DNA of 64,000 nt, taken from the NCBI GenBank assembly GCA_949288065.1, contig CASEIL010000003.1, positions 62,001 through 126,000 on the forward strand. The letters run 5' to 3'. Shown one piece after another: positions 34,625 through 44,336 of this stretch. Position 1 is the stretch's first letter, and each line of letters begins with the position of its first letter. Both the position numbers and the translations under genes were made by a program. This stretch comes from an uncultured Phascolarctobacterium sp. Its GTDB lineage: Bacteria; Bacillota; Negativicutes; Acidaminococcales; Acidaminococcaceae. The notes beneath the pieces were generated by a model. That model searched no databases and was not told the origin of the DNA. It worked only from the letters and a program-made list of their open reading frames with translations.

Positions 34625-34653
34625 TTGCTTTTTTACACTTATTATTGTAAAAT
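34625..34653 (+). promoter_or_regulatory. promoter of guaA
   Basis: TTGCTT, 17-bp spacer, TAAAAT, about 48 bp before the ATG. The short leader leaves no room for a purine riboswitch. Confidence 0.5.
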
Positions 34654-34700
34654 TAAAGGATAAAGAAACGTAAAATTTTTTACAGGAGGTTGTAAGCCGT

Positions 34701-36254
34701 ATGAAAACCGAAAACCAGGAAATGATTTTAGTAATTGACTTCGGCGGGCAGTATAACCAGCTGATTGCGCGGCGCGTGAGGGAAAGCGGCGTTTACTGCG
34801 AAATTGTGTCTTATAAACAGAGCCTTGATAAAATAAAAGCCAAAAACCCTAAGGGCATTATTTTTACGGGCGGCCCCAACAGCGCTTATCTGGAGGATTC
34901 CCCAACTATCAGCGCGGAAATTTATGAGCTGGGCGTGCCTGTTTTGGGCATTTGCTATGGCAGCCAGCTGATGATGCACATGCTGGGCGGCCATGTTTGC
35001 AAAGCGCCGGAGCGCGAATACGGCAAAACGCTGGTTGATTTTGATACGGAAAGCCTGCTGTTTAAGGGCATCCCCGAGCAGAATGTATGCTGGATGAGCC
35101 ACAACGATTACATTGAAACGGCGGCGCCGGGCTTTAAAATTACGGCGCATACCCCCAACTGCCCGGTAGCGGCGGCAGAGGACGCAAGCCGCGGCCTGTA
35201 CTGCGTGCAGTTCCACCCCGAGGTGCTGCACACCGACAATGGCACCAAAATGCTGAGCAACTTTGTTTATAATGTGTGCGGCTGTGCCGGAACGTGGAAA
35301 ATGGACAGCTTTGTTGAAGAAACCGTGCAGGAACTGAAGGCTAAAATTGGCGATGGCAAGGTGCTGTGCGCTTTAAGCGGCGGCGTGGACAGCAGTGTTT
35401 GCGCGGCTATGTTGGCGAAGGCTATCGGCAAGCAGCTGACCTGCGTATTTGTAGACCACGGCCTCTTGCGCAAAAACGAGCGCGAGGAAGTTTGCAGCGT
35501 GTTCGGCGAAGGCGGACAGTTTGATATTAACTTTATCTGCGTGGACGCACGCGAGCGTTTTTACAGCAAGCTGGCAGGCGTAACCGCGCCGGAAGGCAAG
35601 CGTAAAATTATTGGCGAAGAGTTCATCCGCGTGTTTGAAGAGGTGGCGCAGCAAATCGGTGCTGTTGATTATTTAGCGCAGGGCACTATTTACCCGGACG
35701 TTGTGGAAAGCGGCCTTGGCGGCGAATCGGCAACGATTAAGAGCCACCACAATGTTGGCGGCCTGCCTGATTTTGTAGATTTTAAAGAAATTGTTGAGCC
35801 TTTGCGTGACCTGTTTAAGGACGAGGTACGCCAGGCAGGGCGCGAGCTTGGTTTGCCGGAATATCTGGTAACCCGCCAGCCGTTCCCGGGACCGGGGCTT
35901 GCTATCAGGATTATCGGCGACGTAACGCCGGAGAAGGTTGCCATTGTGCAGGACGCTGATTACATTTACCGCGAGGAAGTGGACAAACTGCCGCTGGCGC
36001 AGCGCCCCAGCCAGTATTTTGCAGCGCTGACCAACATGCGCAGCGTAGGCGTAATGGGCGACGAGCGCACTTACGATTACGCCATTGCCCTGCGTGCCGT
36101 AACCACCACCGACTTTATGACGGCCGAAGTAACCATGCTGCCGCCGGAAACCATCACCACCGCAGCCAACAGAATAGTAAACGAAGTAAAACATATCAAC
36201 CGCGTGCTGTTTGACTACACAACCAAACCGCCCGCGACGATTGAGTTTGAGTGA
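34701..36254 (+). CDS. guaA: GMP synthase (glutamine-hydrolysing)
   Basis: 517-residue enzyme converting XMP to GMP with glutamine and ATP. The class I amidotransferase domain has the catalytic GICYGSQ (Cys near residue 90) and the His/Glu in FHPEV. The ATP pyrophosphatase P-loop SGGVDSS follows near residue 233, and the C-terminal dimerisation domain ends [10 protein letters not shown], as is usual. Full length. GAGG-rich binding site ACAGGAGG precedes the start. Last conserved gene before the A+T-rich defence island. Confidence 0.98.
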   Translation: MKTENQEMILVIDFGGQYNQLIARRVRESGVYCEIVSYKQSLDKIKAKNPKGIIFTGGPNSAYLEDSPTISAEIYELGVPVLGICYGSQLMMHMLGGHVCKAPEREYGKTLVDFDTESLLFKGIPEQNVCWMSHNDYIETAAPGFKITAHTPNCPVAAAEDASRGLYCVQFHPEVLHTDNGTKMLSNFVYNVCGCAGTWKMDSFVEETVQELKAKIGDGKVLCALSGGVDSSVCAAMLAKAIGKQLTCVFVDHGLLRKNEREEVCSVFGEGGQFDINFICVDARERFYSKLAGVTAPEGKRKIIGEEFIRVFEEVAQQIGAVDYLAQGTIYPDVVESGLGGESATIKSHHNVGGLPDFVDFKEIVEPLRDLFKDEVRQAGRELGLPEYLVTRQPFPGPGLAIRIIGDVTPEKVAIVQDADYIYREEVDKLPLAQRPSQYFAALTNMRSVGVMGDERTYDYAIALRAVTTTDFMTAEVTMLPPETITTAANRIVNEVKHINRVLFDYTTKPPATIEFE

Positions 36255-36268
36255 GGAAATATAAATAT

Positions 36269-36314
36269 AAATATAAATATAGCAGACGCTGAACTGTCTG
36301 CTATATTTATATTT
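36269..36314 (+). terminator. perfect 19-bp terminator hairpin after guaA
   Basis: Arms 36269-36287 and 36296-36314 pair without mismatch around an 8-nt loop; the core is AGCAGAC/GTCTGCT and the base is A+T only. Four tandem copies of AAATAT (36257-36280) form the left base. It marks the host/island junction. Confidence 0.8.
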
Positions 36315-36341
36315 TGTAAATTTTTGAAAGGGTATATAAAT

Positions 36342-37211
36342 ATGATTTATTCACCTTTACGTTATCCTGGCGGAAAAGCTAAATTAGCACCTTTAATGGA
36401 AATATTAATAAAACGTACGAATCGGGTAGGTGGAACTTATATTGAACCATTTGCTGGTGGTGCTGCTATCGCTTTAGAATTATTAGAAAAGGGTATTGTA
36501 AATGAAATTGTGATTAATGATTACGATAAAAGAATATATTCTTTTTGGAAAGCTATTTTTAAAGAAACTGATAGATTTTTAGAAAGAATTTATGATGTGC
36601 CTTTAACAATTAGTGAATGGAAAAGACAAAGAGAAATTATAAACTCAAAATGTAATAGATATAGCTTTGAATTGGGATTTGCTACTTTTTATATGAACAG
36701 AACTAATGTTTCTGGTATAATCAAAGGTGGCGTAATTGGTGGATACGCACAAGATAGTAAATGGAATATGGATGCTAGATTCAATAGAGTAAGTTTAATA
36801 AAAAGAATTTATAATATTTCTAGTAAAAAAGATTCTATTCATGTATATAACAAGGATGTTTCATCGTTTATAAAAAATTATTTAAAGTATTATAGCGATA
36901 GTTTTATTTATTTTGATCCTCCATATTATTCTAAAGGAAGGCAATTATATTTAAATTTTTTTTCGTTAGAAGATCATATAAGAATTGCAGAACTTGTTAG
37001 AAACATAAAATCTTGTGATTGGGTTATTACATATGATGATACACCTGAAATTATGAAAATTTATAGAGATTATATTTGCAAAAAAATAGATTTAAAATAT
37101 AGTGCAGGTAGAAAAAGAAAAGCTAGTGAAATAATTATCTTTAAAAATGAAACGATGATACCGTTAAATGAAAGTTTGTTAAATAATAATATTTATATTA
37201 ATTTAAGATAG
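36342..37211 (+). CDS. D12-class DNA adenine (N6) methyltransferase, island gene 1
   Basis: 289-residue methyltransferase of the Dam/D12 class, which methylates adenine in DNA. The N-terminal SAM-contact motif is LRYPGGKAKL, motif I is EPFAGGAAIALELL, the conserved NRTNVSGI follows near residue 120, and the catalytic DPPY is at about residue 198. ATG 36342 is chosen because AAAGGG lies 9 bp upstream. It is strongly A+T-rich with rare-for-host codons, unlike guaA 90 bp upstream, indicating transfer. The next gene (ATPase) starts 18 bp later, so the two form a unit. Target site unknown; GATC would be the default guess for Dam relatives. Confidence 0.9.
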   Translation: MIYSPLRYPGGKAKLAPLMEILIKRTNRVGGTYIEPFAGGAAIALELLEKGIVNEIVINDYDKRIYSFWKAIFKETDRFLERIYDVPLTISEWKRQREIINSKCNRYSFELGFATFYMNRTNVSGIIKGGVIGGYAQDSKWNMDARFNRVSLIKRIYNISSKKDSIHVYNKDVSSFIKNYLKYYSDSFIYFDPPYYSKGRQLYLNFFSLEDHIRIAELVRNIKSCDWVITYDDTPEIMKIYRDYICKKIDLKYSAGRKRKASEIIIFKNETMIPLNESLLNNNIYINLR

Positions 37212-37229
37212 TTATTAAAGGTGTACAAT

Positions 37230-39071
37230 ATGATAAATAGAATAAGACCATTTAATTTTATTATAGAAAGTTTTAGAAGATTTAAAAATATTAATTTTGA
37301 ATTAGGTAATAAAATTACGGTAATAAGTGGACAAAATGGTGTAGGAAAATCAAATTTAATCTCACTGATAGCTTCGTGTTCTGGAATAAGCAGAAAATCT
37401 GTATTAGGAAGCAATTTTCAACCGGAATTTTATGATTTTTTTAATATTGATAAGGATGAAAATTATGAAAACTATAAATTATATCTAAGTTATATTGATA
37501 GTAATAAGCAAATTGGAGTCACTAAGCGATTAGCTTTTAAAAATGATACTAAAACTGGCAGAGGTATAAGAATAATACCTCGTACTACTAATAAATTTTC
37601 ACCTAAAAAAACTATAAAAGAAGTTGAATGTGAAGCAAAAGAACATTATAATGTTGGTGGAGCAGCTAGGGTAAATATACCAACAATATATTTAAGTTTA
37701 TCTAGGTTATATCCACTTGGTGAGAGAAAAGAAACTGTAACAATTACAGTTGTAAATAGAAAAAATCAGTTTTATCAGAAAAAAGCTAATGAAAAATATA
37801 AAGAATGGTATAATTTTGTGATACCTAATTCTGTAAGAGAAGAAACTTCTTTATTAATCATAAATAAAAAAATGTGTGCAAGACCGGCTTTACATATGAA
37901 TATAATTGATACGCCTGCATTATCGCAATCTATAGGACAAGATAATATAGGAAATATTATAAGTGCTTTAGTAGATATTTACATGTTATCACTTGAAAAA
38001 GATTATAGTGGAGCATTACTATGCATAGATGAGATAGAAGTTTCGTTGCATCCGGATACACAAGTTAGGTTATTTAATTTGTTCGATAAATTGGCTGATG
38101 AATTGTCAATACAATTTGTACTAAGTTCTCATTCTTTAACTATCTTAAAAGAAATATTGAAAAAAGAAAAACGTGATAATGAAAATTTTAAAATAGTATA
38201 TTTAAAAAATCCATCGGCACCTTATGTTGCTGAGAAAAAAAGTTATGAGTTACTTAAAGCTGATATGTTTGGAGAGCTAACTTTTGAAAAGACAAAGGTA
38301 AAAATTTATTTTGAAGATACAGTTGGAGAAAAAACTTTTTATTTATTATTAAAAGCGTTTAAAAATATATACATTAAAATAAAAAATAATTTAGAGTATC
38401 CATTTTTAAGAAATTCTGAGAATGTTAATGATTACAAAGCTATTAATAAAAGAATAATGGATTGTGAGTCTATAATAAATATAGAAGATAATTTAGAAAA
38501 AATAGTTTCGGAGCTTGGGTGTGAAGAACTTATAAAAATAAGCACAATAGATACCTATTTCAAACAGATAATATTTCTTTTGGATGGCGATGCAAGATAT
38601 AAAGATACAAGACAAAGACCATTGATAAGAAATTTTTTAAATAAAAAATATGATTCTCAAAAAGAAAGGTTAAATGATAGAAGTCATACTGATAATATTT
38701 GTTTTTTACCTGATTATTTTGCGCCAGAGTCTTTTTTATTTTATATTGTTAATAATATAGTGAAGAATGAGTTTAATCACTTTTCGTTTTGGAGAGGACT
38801 TGAAAGTGATGAAAGTACAGCACTATATACACCAGATAAAATAAAATTATTATTTAATAATTTGAATAATGATTTTACAAATGATGATTTAAAAAATATT
38901 TTTAAAAACTTCGAAACTAGTAAAATTTGGCAATTTATTCTTAAGTCAGATATAGTAACATATTATTATTCTGATTATTGTAATATTAATGAATTATTAT
39001 TATTTATTGAAAAATTAAATAAAGCTTATGAAATGACTTATAAAATTGTTTTGGCGAAGAAATTTTCATGA
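37230..39071 (+). CDS. OLD-like AAA/ABC ATPase with TOPRIM-like C-terminus
   Basis: 613-residue protein. The ATPase part has Walker A GQNGVGKSN (about residues 34-42), an inserted coil region, Walker B LLCIDEIE (near 262-268) and SSHSLTIL as the H-loop. After residue 355 the sequence changes to a TOPRIM-like domain with an acidic motif YFEDTVGEKTF and, near 452, LLDGDARY (Asp-x-Asp). This layout is that of OLD-family nucleases and of the fused ATPase/TOPRIM proteins in systems such as PARIS and Gabija. Start ATG 37230 follows AAAGG. The order methylase-ATPase suggests a two-gene defence unit; nuclease activity is inferred. Confidence 0.72.
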   Translation: MINRIRPFNFIIESFRRFKNINFELGNKITVISGQNGVGKSNLISLIASCSGISRKSVLGSNFQPEFYDFFNIDKDENYENYKLYLSYIDSNKQIGVTKRLAFKNDTKTGRGIRIIPRTTNKFSPKKTIKEVECEAKEHYNVGGAARVNIPTIYLSLSRLYPLGERKETVTITVVNRKNQFYQKKANEKYKEWYNFVIPNSVREETSLLIINKKMCARPALHMNIIDTPALSQSIGQDNIGNIISALVDIYMLSLEKDYSGALLCIDEIEVSLHPDTQVRLFNLFDKLADELSIQFVLSSHSLTILKEILKKEKRDNENFKIVYLKNPSAPYVAEKKSYELLKADMFGELTFEKTKVKIYFEDTVGEKTFYLLLKAFKNIYIKIKNNLEYPFLRNSENVNDYKAINKRIMDCESIINIEDNLEKIVSELGCEELIKISTIDTYFKQIIFLLDGDARYKDTRQRPLIRNFLNKKYDSQKERLNDRSHTDNICFLPDYFAPESFLFYIVNNIVKNEFNHFSFWRGLESDESTALYTPDKIKLLFNNLNNDFTNDDLKNIFKNFETSKIWQFILKSDIVTYYYSDYCNINELLLFIEKLNKAYEMTYKIVLAKKFS

Positions 39072-39092
39072 TTTTTAGTGGAAGTTGTTGCT

Positions 39093-40136
39093 ATGGAAAT
39101 AAAAAAAATATTTTATAAAACTTCATACATCAACAATCGCAGATACTTGGGTAATAAGTATAAATTGTTACCTTTTATTAAGCGCGTCGTAAATGCAGAG
39201 TGTAAAGAAATTGAATCTGTAGCAGATATTTTTGCGGGTACTGGTGCAGTATCATCTGCTTTTGTAGATGATAAAATAATTATTACTAATGATTTAATGT
39301 ATAGTAACTATATTTGCAACTATGCTTGGTTTTCAAGTCAAACATATAATCCTCAGGTAATTATCGATTATGTTGTTAAATATAATAATATTGAAAAACT
39401 TGAAGATAATTATATGACTAAAAATTTTAGTGATACATATTTTAGTCGTGATGATTGTTCTAAAATTGGTATTATCAGAGAAGATATAGAAGATAGTTTT
39501 ATTAATAGAAAGATTAATGAACGTGAAAGAGCTTTATTAATAACTTCGCTTCTTTATGCTATGGATAAAATTGCCAATACTTGCGGACATTATGATGCTT
39601 ACAGAAAAAATGCTAAATTTGAAAGGCATTTAGAATTATTTGTACCTTTGGCAAAAGTGCATAATAATGAAAAAAATCGTTGTTTTAACGAAGATGCTAA
39701 TGATTTAGTAAAAAATATTTATGCTGATTTAGTTTATATTGACCCTCCATATAATTCGCGTCAATATTGTGATGCATATCATTTATTAGAAAATGTTGCT
39801 TTGTGGCAAAAGCCGGAAGTACATGGTGTCGCAAGAAAAATGGACAGAAAAAATATGAAAAGTCAATATTGCACTAAGAGTGCTACACAAGTATTTGAGC
39901 AGCTCATAAAAGATATAAATTCTAAATACATTTTGTTTTCTTACAATAACATGGAAACTAAAGGCAATGATCGTTCAAATGCTAAAATTACCGATGAAGA
40001 TATAATGCGAATATTAACAAATAAAGGTACGGTTAAAGTTTTTGAGGAAGATTATAAGGCTTTTACTACAGGCAAGTCTGATATAAGCGGAAATAAAGAA
40101 CGATTATTTTTATGTAAATGTCAATTGAAGGAGTAA
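39093..40136 (+). CDS. D12-class DNA adenine methyltransferase, island gene 3 (AlwI-system M1)
   Basis: 347-residue N6-adenine methyltransferase. Motifs: RYLGNKYKLLPFI, DIFAGTGAVSSAF (motif I), and IDPPYNSRQY (motif IV), near residue 215. The family resembles the M subunits of FokI/AlwI-like type IIS systems. ATG 39093 is preferred to GTG 39078 because GGAAG sits 8 bp upstream. It is followed within 4 bp by a second methylase gene and then the endonuclease gene, as expected for an asymmetric recognition site needing one enzyme per strand. A+T-rich. Confidence 0.87.
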   Translation: MEIKKIFYKTSYINNRRYLGNKYKLLPFIKRVVNAECKEIESVADIFAGTGAVSSAFVDDKIIITNDLMYSNYICNYAWFSSQTYNPQVIIDYVVKYNNIEKLEDNYMTKNFSDTYFSRDDCSKIGIIREDIEDSFINRKINERERALLITSLLYAMDKIANTCGHYDAYRKNAKFERHLELFVPLAKVHNNEKNRCFNEDANDLVKNIYADLVYIDPPYNSRQYCDAYHLLENVALWQKPEVHGVARKMDRKNMKSQYCTKSATQVFEQLIKDINSKYILFSYNNMETKGNDRSNAKITDEDIMRILTNKGTVKVFEEDYKAFTTGKSDISGNKERLFLCKCQLKE

Positions 40137-40140
40137 TTTA

Positions 40141-41061
40141 ATGATTCAATCACCATTAAATTATACTGGCGGCAAATACAGATTATTACCACAAATTTTA
40201 CCTAACTTTCCTGAAAAGGTAGGTGTTTTTGTTGATTTGTTTTGTGGTGGCTGCAACGTAGGTATCAATATAGAAGCTGACAAAGTTATTTATAACGATT
40301 TAAATAGGAATTTGTTATATTTGTATAATACTTTCAGAAACTTAGATAAAGATACAACTTTTTATTGGATTTATCATATTATAAAAGAATATAATTTATC
40401 ATTAGTAAGTGAACATGGCTATGATTTTTATAATTGTGACAGCAGTAAAGGCTTAGGCAATTATAATAGAGAAGGTTTTTTGAAGCTTCGTTCTGATTTT
40501 AATAATAAAACATTATCGCATAATGAAGACTATTATTACTATATAATGCTGTATGTAATAATAGTATATGCTTTTAATAATCAAATCAGGTTTAATAGTA
40601 ATGGTGAATTTAATCTGCCTGTAGGAAAAAGAGATTTTAATAATAAAATTCAGGATAAATTATCAAAATTTATTGATCGGTTGAAAACGCAGAATAGTAT
40701 ATTTACCTGTCAGGATTTTAGAAATTTTGATATTAACACATTAACTGAAAATGATTTTGTTTATGCTGACCCTCCGTATTTGATTACTTGTGCAACATAT
40801 AATGAACAGGGTGGATGGACAGCAAATGATGAAAGGGATTTGCTGATTTTTTTAGATAATTTAAATGAGAATAAAATAAAATTTGCTTTATCTAATGTTC
40901 TGCAAAGTAAGGGGAAAGAAAATAAAATATTGCAGGCTTGGTTAGAAAAAAATGTTAATCATTATAGGACGATTCATTTAAATTACAGCTACTCAAATTC
41001 TAATTATCAAACTAAAGATAAAACGAAAAGTTCGGATGAGGTTTTAATAATCAATTATTAA
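40141..41061 (+). CDS. D12-class DNA adenine methyltransferase, island gene 4 (AlwI-system M2)
   Basis: 306-residue N6-adenine methyltransferase. Motifs: LNYTGGKYRLLPQI, VDLFCGGCNVGIN (motif I) and YADPPYLITCATY (motif IV, residues about 208-220), then NEQGGWTANDERDLL. It belongs to a different D12 subgroup from its neighbour, consistent with methylating the opposite strand of the same asymmetric site. AAGGAG precedes the ATG. It ends 12 bp before the endonuclease gene. Confidence 0.88.
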   Translation: MIQSPLNYTGGKYRLLPQILPNFPEKVGVFVDLFCGGCNVGINIEADKVIYNDLNRNLLYLYNTFRNLDKDTTFYWIYHIIKEYNLSLVSEHGYDFYNCDSSKGLGNYNREGFLKLRSDFNNKTLSHNEDYYYYIMLYVIIVYAFNNQIRFNSNGEFNLPVGKRDFNNKIQDKLSKFIDRLKTQNSIFTCQDFRNFDINTLTENDFVYADPPYLITCATYNEQGGWTANDERDLLIFLDNLNENKIKFALSNVLQSKGKENKILQAWLEKNVNHYRTIHLNYSYSNSNYQTKDKTKSSDEVLIINY

Positions 41062-41073
41062 GGAGCAACTGAT

Positions 41074-43044
41074 ATGAGTAAAATTCCTTATAAACAATAT
41101 TGCTGGAGTTTGGGAACAACAAGTTTCAGAACTAAAAATTTTAATAAAACTATTGAAGAACAGTTAATGCTTTTAGATGACTTTTGGAAATTGCCAGAAA
41201 ATAGAAATGAAAATTGGGCAAGTAATGATAAATTACAATCAAATTATTATGATTTTATGCATAAAAGTGAGTTTATAACGGGTAGTGCTGGTAATAAACC
41301 TAAAGATGCCAGAGAAAAAACTTCTGGCTTAGTTGATATTGGCTTAATTGATGAAGGGAGAAGATTAACTGAAGCTGGTTTGGCACTGCTTTCTATTAGT
41401 AAAAAAGCTGATTTTGAGAGCGATAATTTTTTACAGATAGATAAAGATAGTTTTGTATATTTAAAACAGTTATTAAAAACATCAAATAATATTAATGGCG
41501 ACACTGTGCGCCCTTTTATTGTTTTATTATATTTGCTTTCGAATTTTGATGAATTAACTTTAGATGAATATGCTTATTTATTGCCTTTGTGTACAAATGC
41601 AGATTATACAAAAGAAATAATTGAAGCAATAAAAGATTATCGTGCAGGCAAAACAACAATAGATGAAATTATTATATTCAGATTGATGAAAATGGATAAT
41701 TATCAATCTGCTCTTAAAAAATTTTTAGAAGATGAAGTTACAGAAGATTTGCTGTGTGAAGTTGGACTAAATAGAAAAAGTCGAAGCTATGATAAAACCT
41801 ATTTTGGTTTATATAAAAATTTATATGATGTATACGTTAATAATAAATTGACAAAGTTGATAGATGTATATAATGCGACACAAAAAGTAAGAATAGGTAT
41901 ATGGTGGCGTAATTATTTATTTAATACGACATCTGCAAAAGCTATCAGTAAATATCCAGAGAGATGTAAAAATAAAACTGTATTTGAGAAAATAAAAACA
42001 GAAGAAGATTTTAAAACAGAATTTTTCAAAATAATGCATTTATTCAAAGCGAAATCTACTTTGTCAGACTATTTGGATTTAAATCGCAGATATATAAAAG
42101 TTACTGATATAATTTTGTTTGAAGATAATGTGGTAAAACTTGATAATATACCTAAATACTTTTTTAAACCAGTAATTGATGAATTATATAAAGAAGCGTA
42201 TAATTCTTCTGATTTTCTATTTAAAGATGTTGAATTAACTGATATATGTAAAGCATTGGTATTTAATGAAAAATCTATAGTAAGTGGTGTAAATAAAGAA
42301 TTTGCTATTAATTTAAAAACATTAAATGAAGTTCAGAATGTTGTAGATAAAAAACGCTATGACAGGTTAAATGTATTAATTGATAATAAATTCAATGATA
42401 ATAATTTGCTGAATTTGTTGGACTATTTTAAGGAACGTAAAGATAAAGAAATTTATCAAATGGTAACTGATAGTGCAGATATACCAACAATATTTGAATA
42501 TGTATTAGGCATTATCTGGTACAAAATAAGTGATAGAAAAGGCAAAATTCTTGACTATATGAAATTATCGCTTGATGCTGATTTATTGCCTAAAACGCAT
42601 GCAGCAGGCGGTGAAGCGGATATAGTATATGAATATGAAAAAACACAATATTATCCTAAACATTCATTGCTATTAGAAGCAACCTTAGCAGATAATACCA
42701 ATCAACGCCGAATGGAAATGGAGCCTGTTTCCAGACATTTGGGACAGCATTTATTGAATAAAGGCAATTTAAAATCATATTGTGTTTTTGCTACTACTTT
42801 TCTTCATATCAATGTTGTATCTGACTTTAGAATGAGAAAAGACAATTATTATTATGATTCAAAAGATGAAAGCAAATTTATTAAAGGAATGAAGATTATA
42901 CCTTTAGAAACAAATGATTTAAAAAATATTATTTTGAAAAAGAAAAAATATAAAGATTTGTATAGTGTATTTGATAATATGCATAACCAGCAATTAGCGC
43001 CATATGAATGGCGACAAAAATTGTCTAATGTTATTGCAAATTAA
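41074..43044 (+). CDS. AlwI-family type II restriction endonuclease
   Basis: 656-residue endonuclease of the AlwI family. The opening [20 protein letters not shown] is the family's conserved start. The PD-(D/E)xK-type active site is likely in [14 protein letters not shown] (about residue 509) and HSLLLEATL (about 530), followed by the conserved [16 protein letters not shown]. The namesake AlwI cuts outside GGATC; the site of this enzyme could differ. Cotranscribed with two methylases. Full length, no frameshift. The codon bias is strongly A+T-rich. Confidence 0.9.
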   Translation: MSKIPYKQYCWSLGTTSFRTKNFNKTIEEQLMLLDDFWKLPENRNENWASNDKLQSNYYDFMHKSEFITGSAGNKPKDAREKTSGLVDIGLIDEGRRLTEAGLALLSISKKADFESDNFLQIDKDSFVYLKQLLKTSNNINGDTVRPFIVLLYLLSNFDELTLDEYAYLLPLCTNADYTKEIIEAIKDYRAGKTTIDEIIIFRLMKMDNYQSALKKFLEDEVTEDLLCEVGLNRKSRSYDKTYFGLYKNLYDVYVNNKLTKLIDVYNATQKVRIGIWWRNYLFNTTSAKAISKYPERCKNKTVFEKIKTEEDFKTEFFKIMHLFKAKSTLSDYLDLNRRYIKVTDIILFEDNVVKLDNIPKYFFKPVIDELYKEAYNSSDFLFKDVELTDICKALVFNEKSIVSGVNKEFAINLKTLNEVQNVVDKKRYDRLNVLIDNKFNDNNLLNLLDYFKERKDKEIYQMVTDSADIPTIFEYVLGIIWYKISDRKGKILDYMKLSLDADLLPKTHAAGGEADIVYEYEKTQYYPKHSLLLEATLADNTNQRRMEMEPVSRHLGQHLLNKGNLKSYCVFATTFLHINVVSDFRMRKDNYYYDSKDESKFIKGMKIIPLETNDLKNIILKKKKYKDLYSVFDNMHNQQLAPYEWRQKLSNVIAN

Positions 43045-43076
43045 GTAGTAAGAAAATTGCAAAAGGAGGTCTTCCC

Positions 43077-43397
43077 ATGATTGTTACAACTACACAAACT
43101 GTTGAAGGCAGGCAGATTGCTGAGTATAAGGGCATTGTTTTTGGTGAAGTAGTGTCCGGCGTAAATTTTGTTAAGGATTTATTTTCCGGCATTACGGATA
43201 TTTTTGGCGGGCGCAGCAGCACTTACGAAAATGAGCTTGAAGAAGCGCGCGAAAAGGCGATTGAGGAAATGTGCGAGCGTGCTGCTAAACGTGGTGCTAA
43301 TGCCGTTGTCGGTGTCGATGTTGACTACGAAGTTTTAGGCAAGGAAAACGGTATGCTGATGGTCAGCGTAAGCGGCACGGCAGTAAAGTTAAAATAA
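43077..43397 (+). CDS. YbjQ/UPF0145 family protein
   Basis: 106-residue homo-oligomeric small protein of the YbjQ (UPF0145, heavy-metal-binding-like) family; its function is not established. Pieces: [20 protein letters not shown], then [28 protein letters not shown] and the closing [14 protein letters not shown]. Its base composition is host-like (G+C-rich), while the genes on both sides are A+T-rich. Perfect AAAGGAGG binding site. Its last 105 bp are repeated 3.4 kb downstream; it has no terminator of its own, and the retron effector starts 39 bp after its stop. Confidence 0.88.
   Translation: MIVTTTQTVEGRQIAEYKGIVFGEVVSGVNFVKDLFSGITDIFGGRSSTYENELEEAREKAIEEMCERAAKRGANAVVGVDVDYEVLGKENGMLMVSVSGTAVKLK
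43293..43397 (+). repeat. 105-bp direct repeat, left copy (3' end of ybjQ-like gene)
   Basis: Matches 46794-46898 with 7 differences, all transitions; the last 45 bp including the stop codon are identical. It brackets the retron/DUF2971 block. Confidence 0.93.
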
Positions 43398-43436
43398 AAG
43401 ATATAAAACCCAAGATTTTAATATAGAAAAGGTAAT

Positions 43437-44336
43437 ATGATTATCATGGGAGATTTTAATATACAAAAAATAGTTAAAGATATTTATGAAAATATTTTTT
43501 GCTATATAAATCAGGAATATATTATAGTATTTTTATGCGGTGGAATAAGTACTAAAATAAAAAAATCGCTGAGGGATAAAATTCGTATATTAATTGAAGG
43601 AGAAAAAATTAAATTTTATGGTTCTTTACCTATAAAAATATTTTATCCTGAAGATTTGTTAATGGATTTATTAAATAAGAATAAAAAGGATGATTTGCTT
43701 AGTTACGAACAATTTTTAGCTGATAATTCTAATATTATTGTGATTATTTGTGAAAGTCCTGGTGCATTGGTTGAATTGGGTGCATTTACAAATAACAAAT
43801 ATACAGTTAATAAGGTGATAGCAGCTGTTGATAAAAAATATATTAAGGATAAAAGTTTTATAATGCTAGGACCTATAAAATTTTTGAAAAAAATAAGTAA
43901 ATTAAATTTTATTAGCTATTCTTCTGATGAAACTGATTTTGCCAAACATTTAATGAAAAATATAAAAGAAAAACATTCAAAAAATTATGTAGACAATGGA
44001 GTTAAATTAAATACTATAATTGGTTTATATTATTTTATTCAACTTTTGTTGTATTATTTTAAGGAATTAGATTTTAAAAGACTAATTACTATGATTAGTT
44101 TTTTGATAACAGAGGAAAATATTAAGTTAAAAGATCTTAATATAATGATTAATACATCTTTAAAATTATTATTTACAGATAAAAGAATTTTTAAAACTAC
44201 AAATTTACAAAATCCGGCATATAGATTAACTATAGAAGGATTTTATTCTATTGAAAAAATAATTTCAAACTGTACAAGCAGTAAAATATGTGATAAAATA
44301 CGGTTAAGGGTAATGTATAATAGTTATTATAAATAA
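43437..44336 (+). CDS. retron St85-type effector (RcaT/NDT-like toxin)
   Basis: 299-residue protein resembling the nucleoside-deoxyribosyltransferase-like effectors of type II-A retrons (St85/Ec86; RcaT). Visible features are an early strand with IIVFLCGG, KIRILIEGEKIKFYG, the acidic FYPEDLLMDLL and the catalytic-like ICESPGALVELGAF (Glu near residues 107 and 113), followed by a longer helical C-terminal part that in relatives binds DNA. The retron RNA and reverse transcriptase normally keep it inactive. AAAAGG precedes the ATG. The stop codon overlaps the a1 repeat of the msr-msd. Very A+T-rich. Confidence 0.82.
   Translation: MIIMGDFNIQKIVKDIYENIFCYINQEYIIVFLCGGISTKIKKSLRDKIRILIEGEKIKFYGSLPIKIFYPEDLLMDLLNKNKKDDLLSYEQFLADNSNIIVIICESPGALVELGAFTNNKYTVNKVIAAVDKKYIKDKSFIMLGPIKFLKKISKLNFISYSSDETDFAKHLMKNIKEKHSKNYVDNGVKLNTIIGLYYFIQLLLYYFKELDFKRLITMISFLITEENIKLKDLNIMINTSLKLLFTDKRIFKTTNLQNPAYRLTIEGFYSIEKIISNCTSSKICDKIRLRVMYNSYYK

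Noticed and set aside
34599..34700. Purine riboswitch before guaA
   Set aside because: The leader after the likely promoter is under 50 nt and no three-way junction sequence is present.
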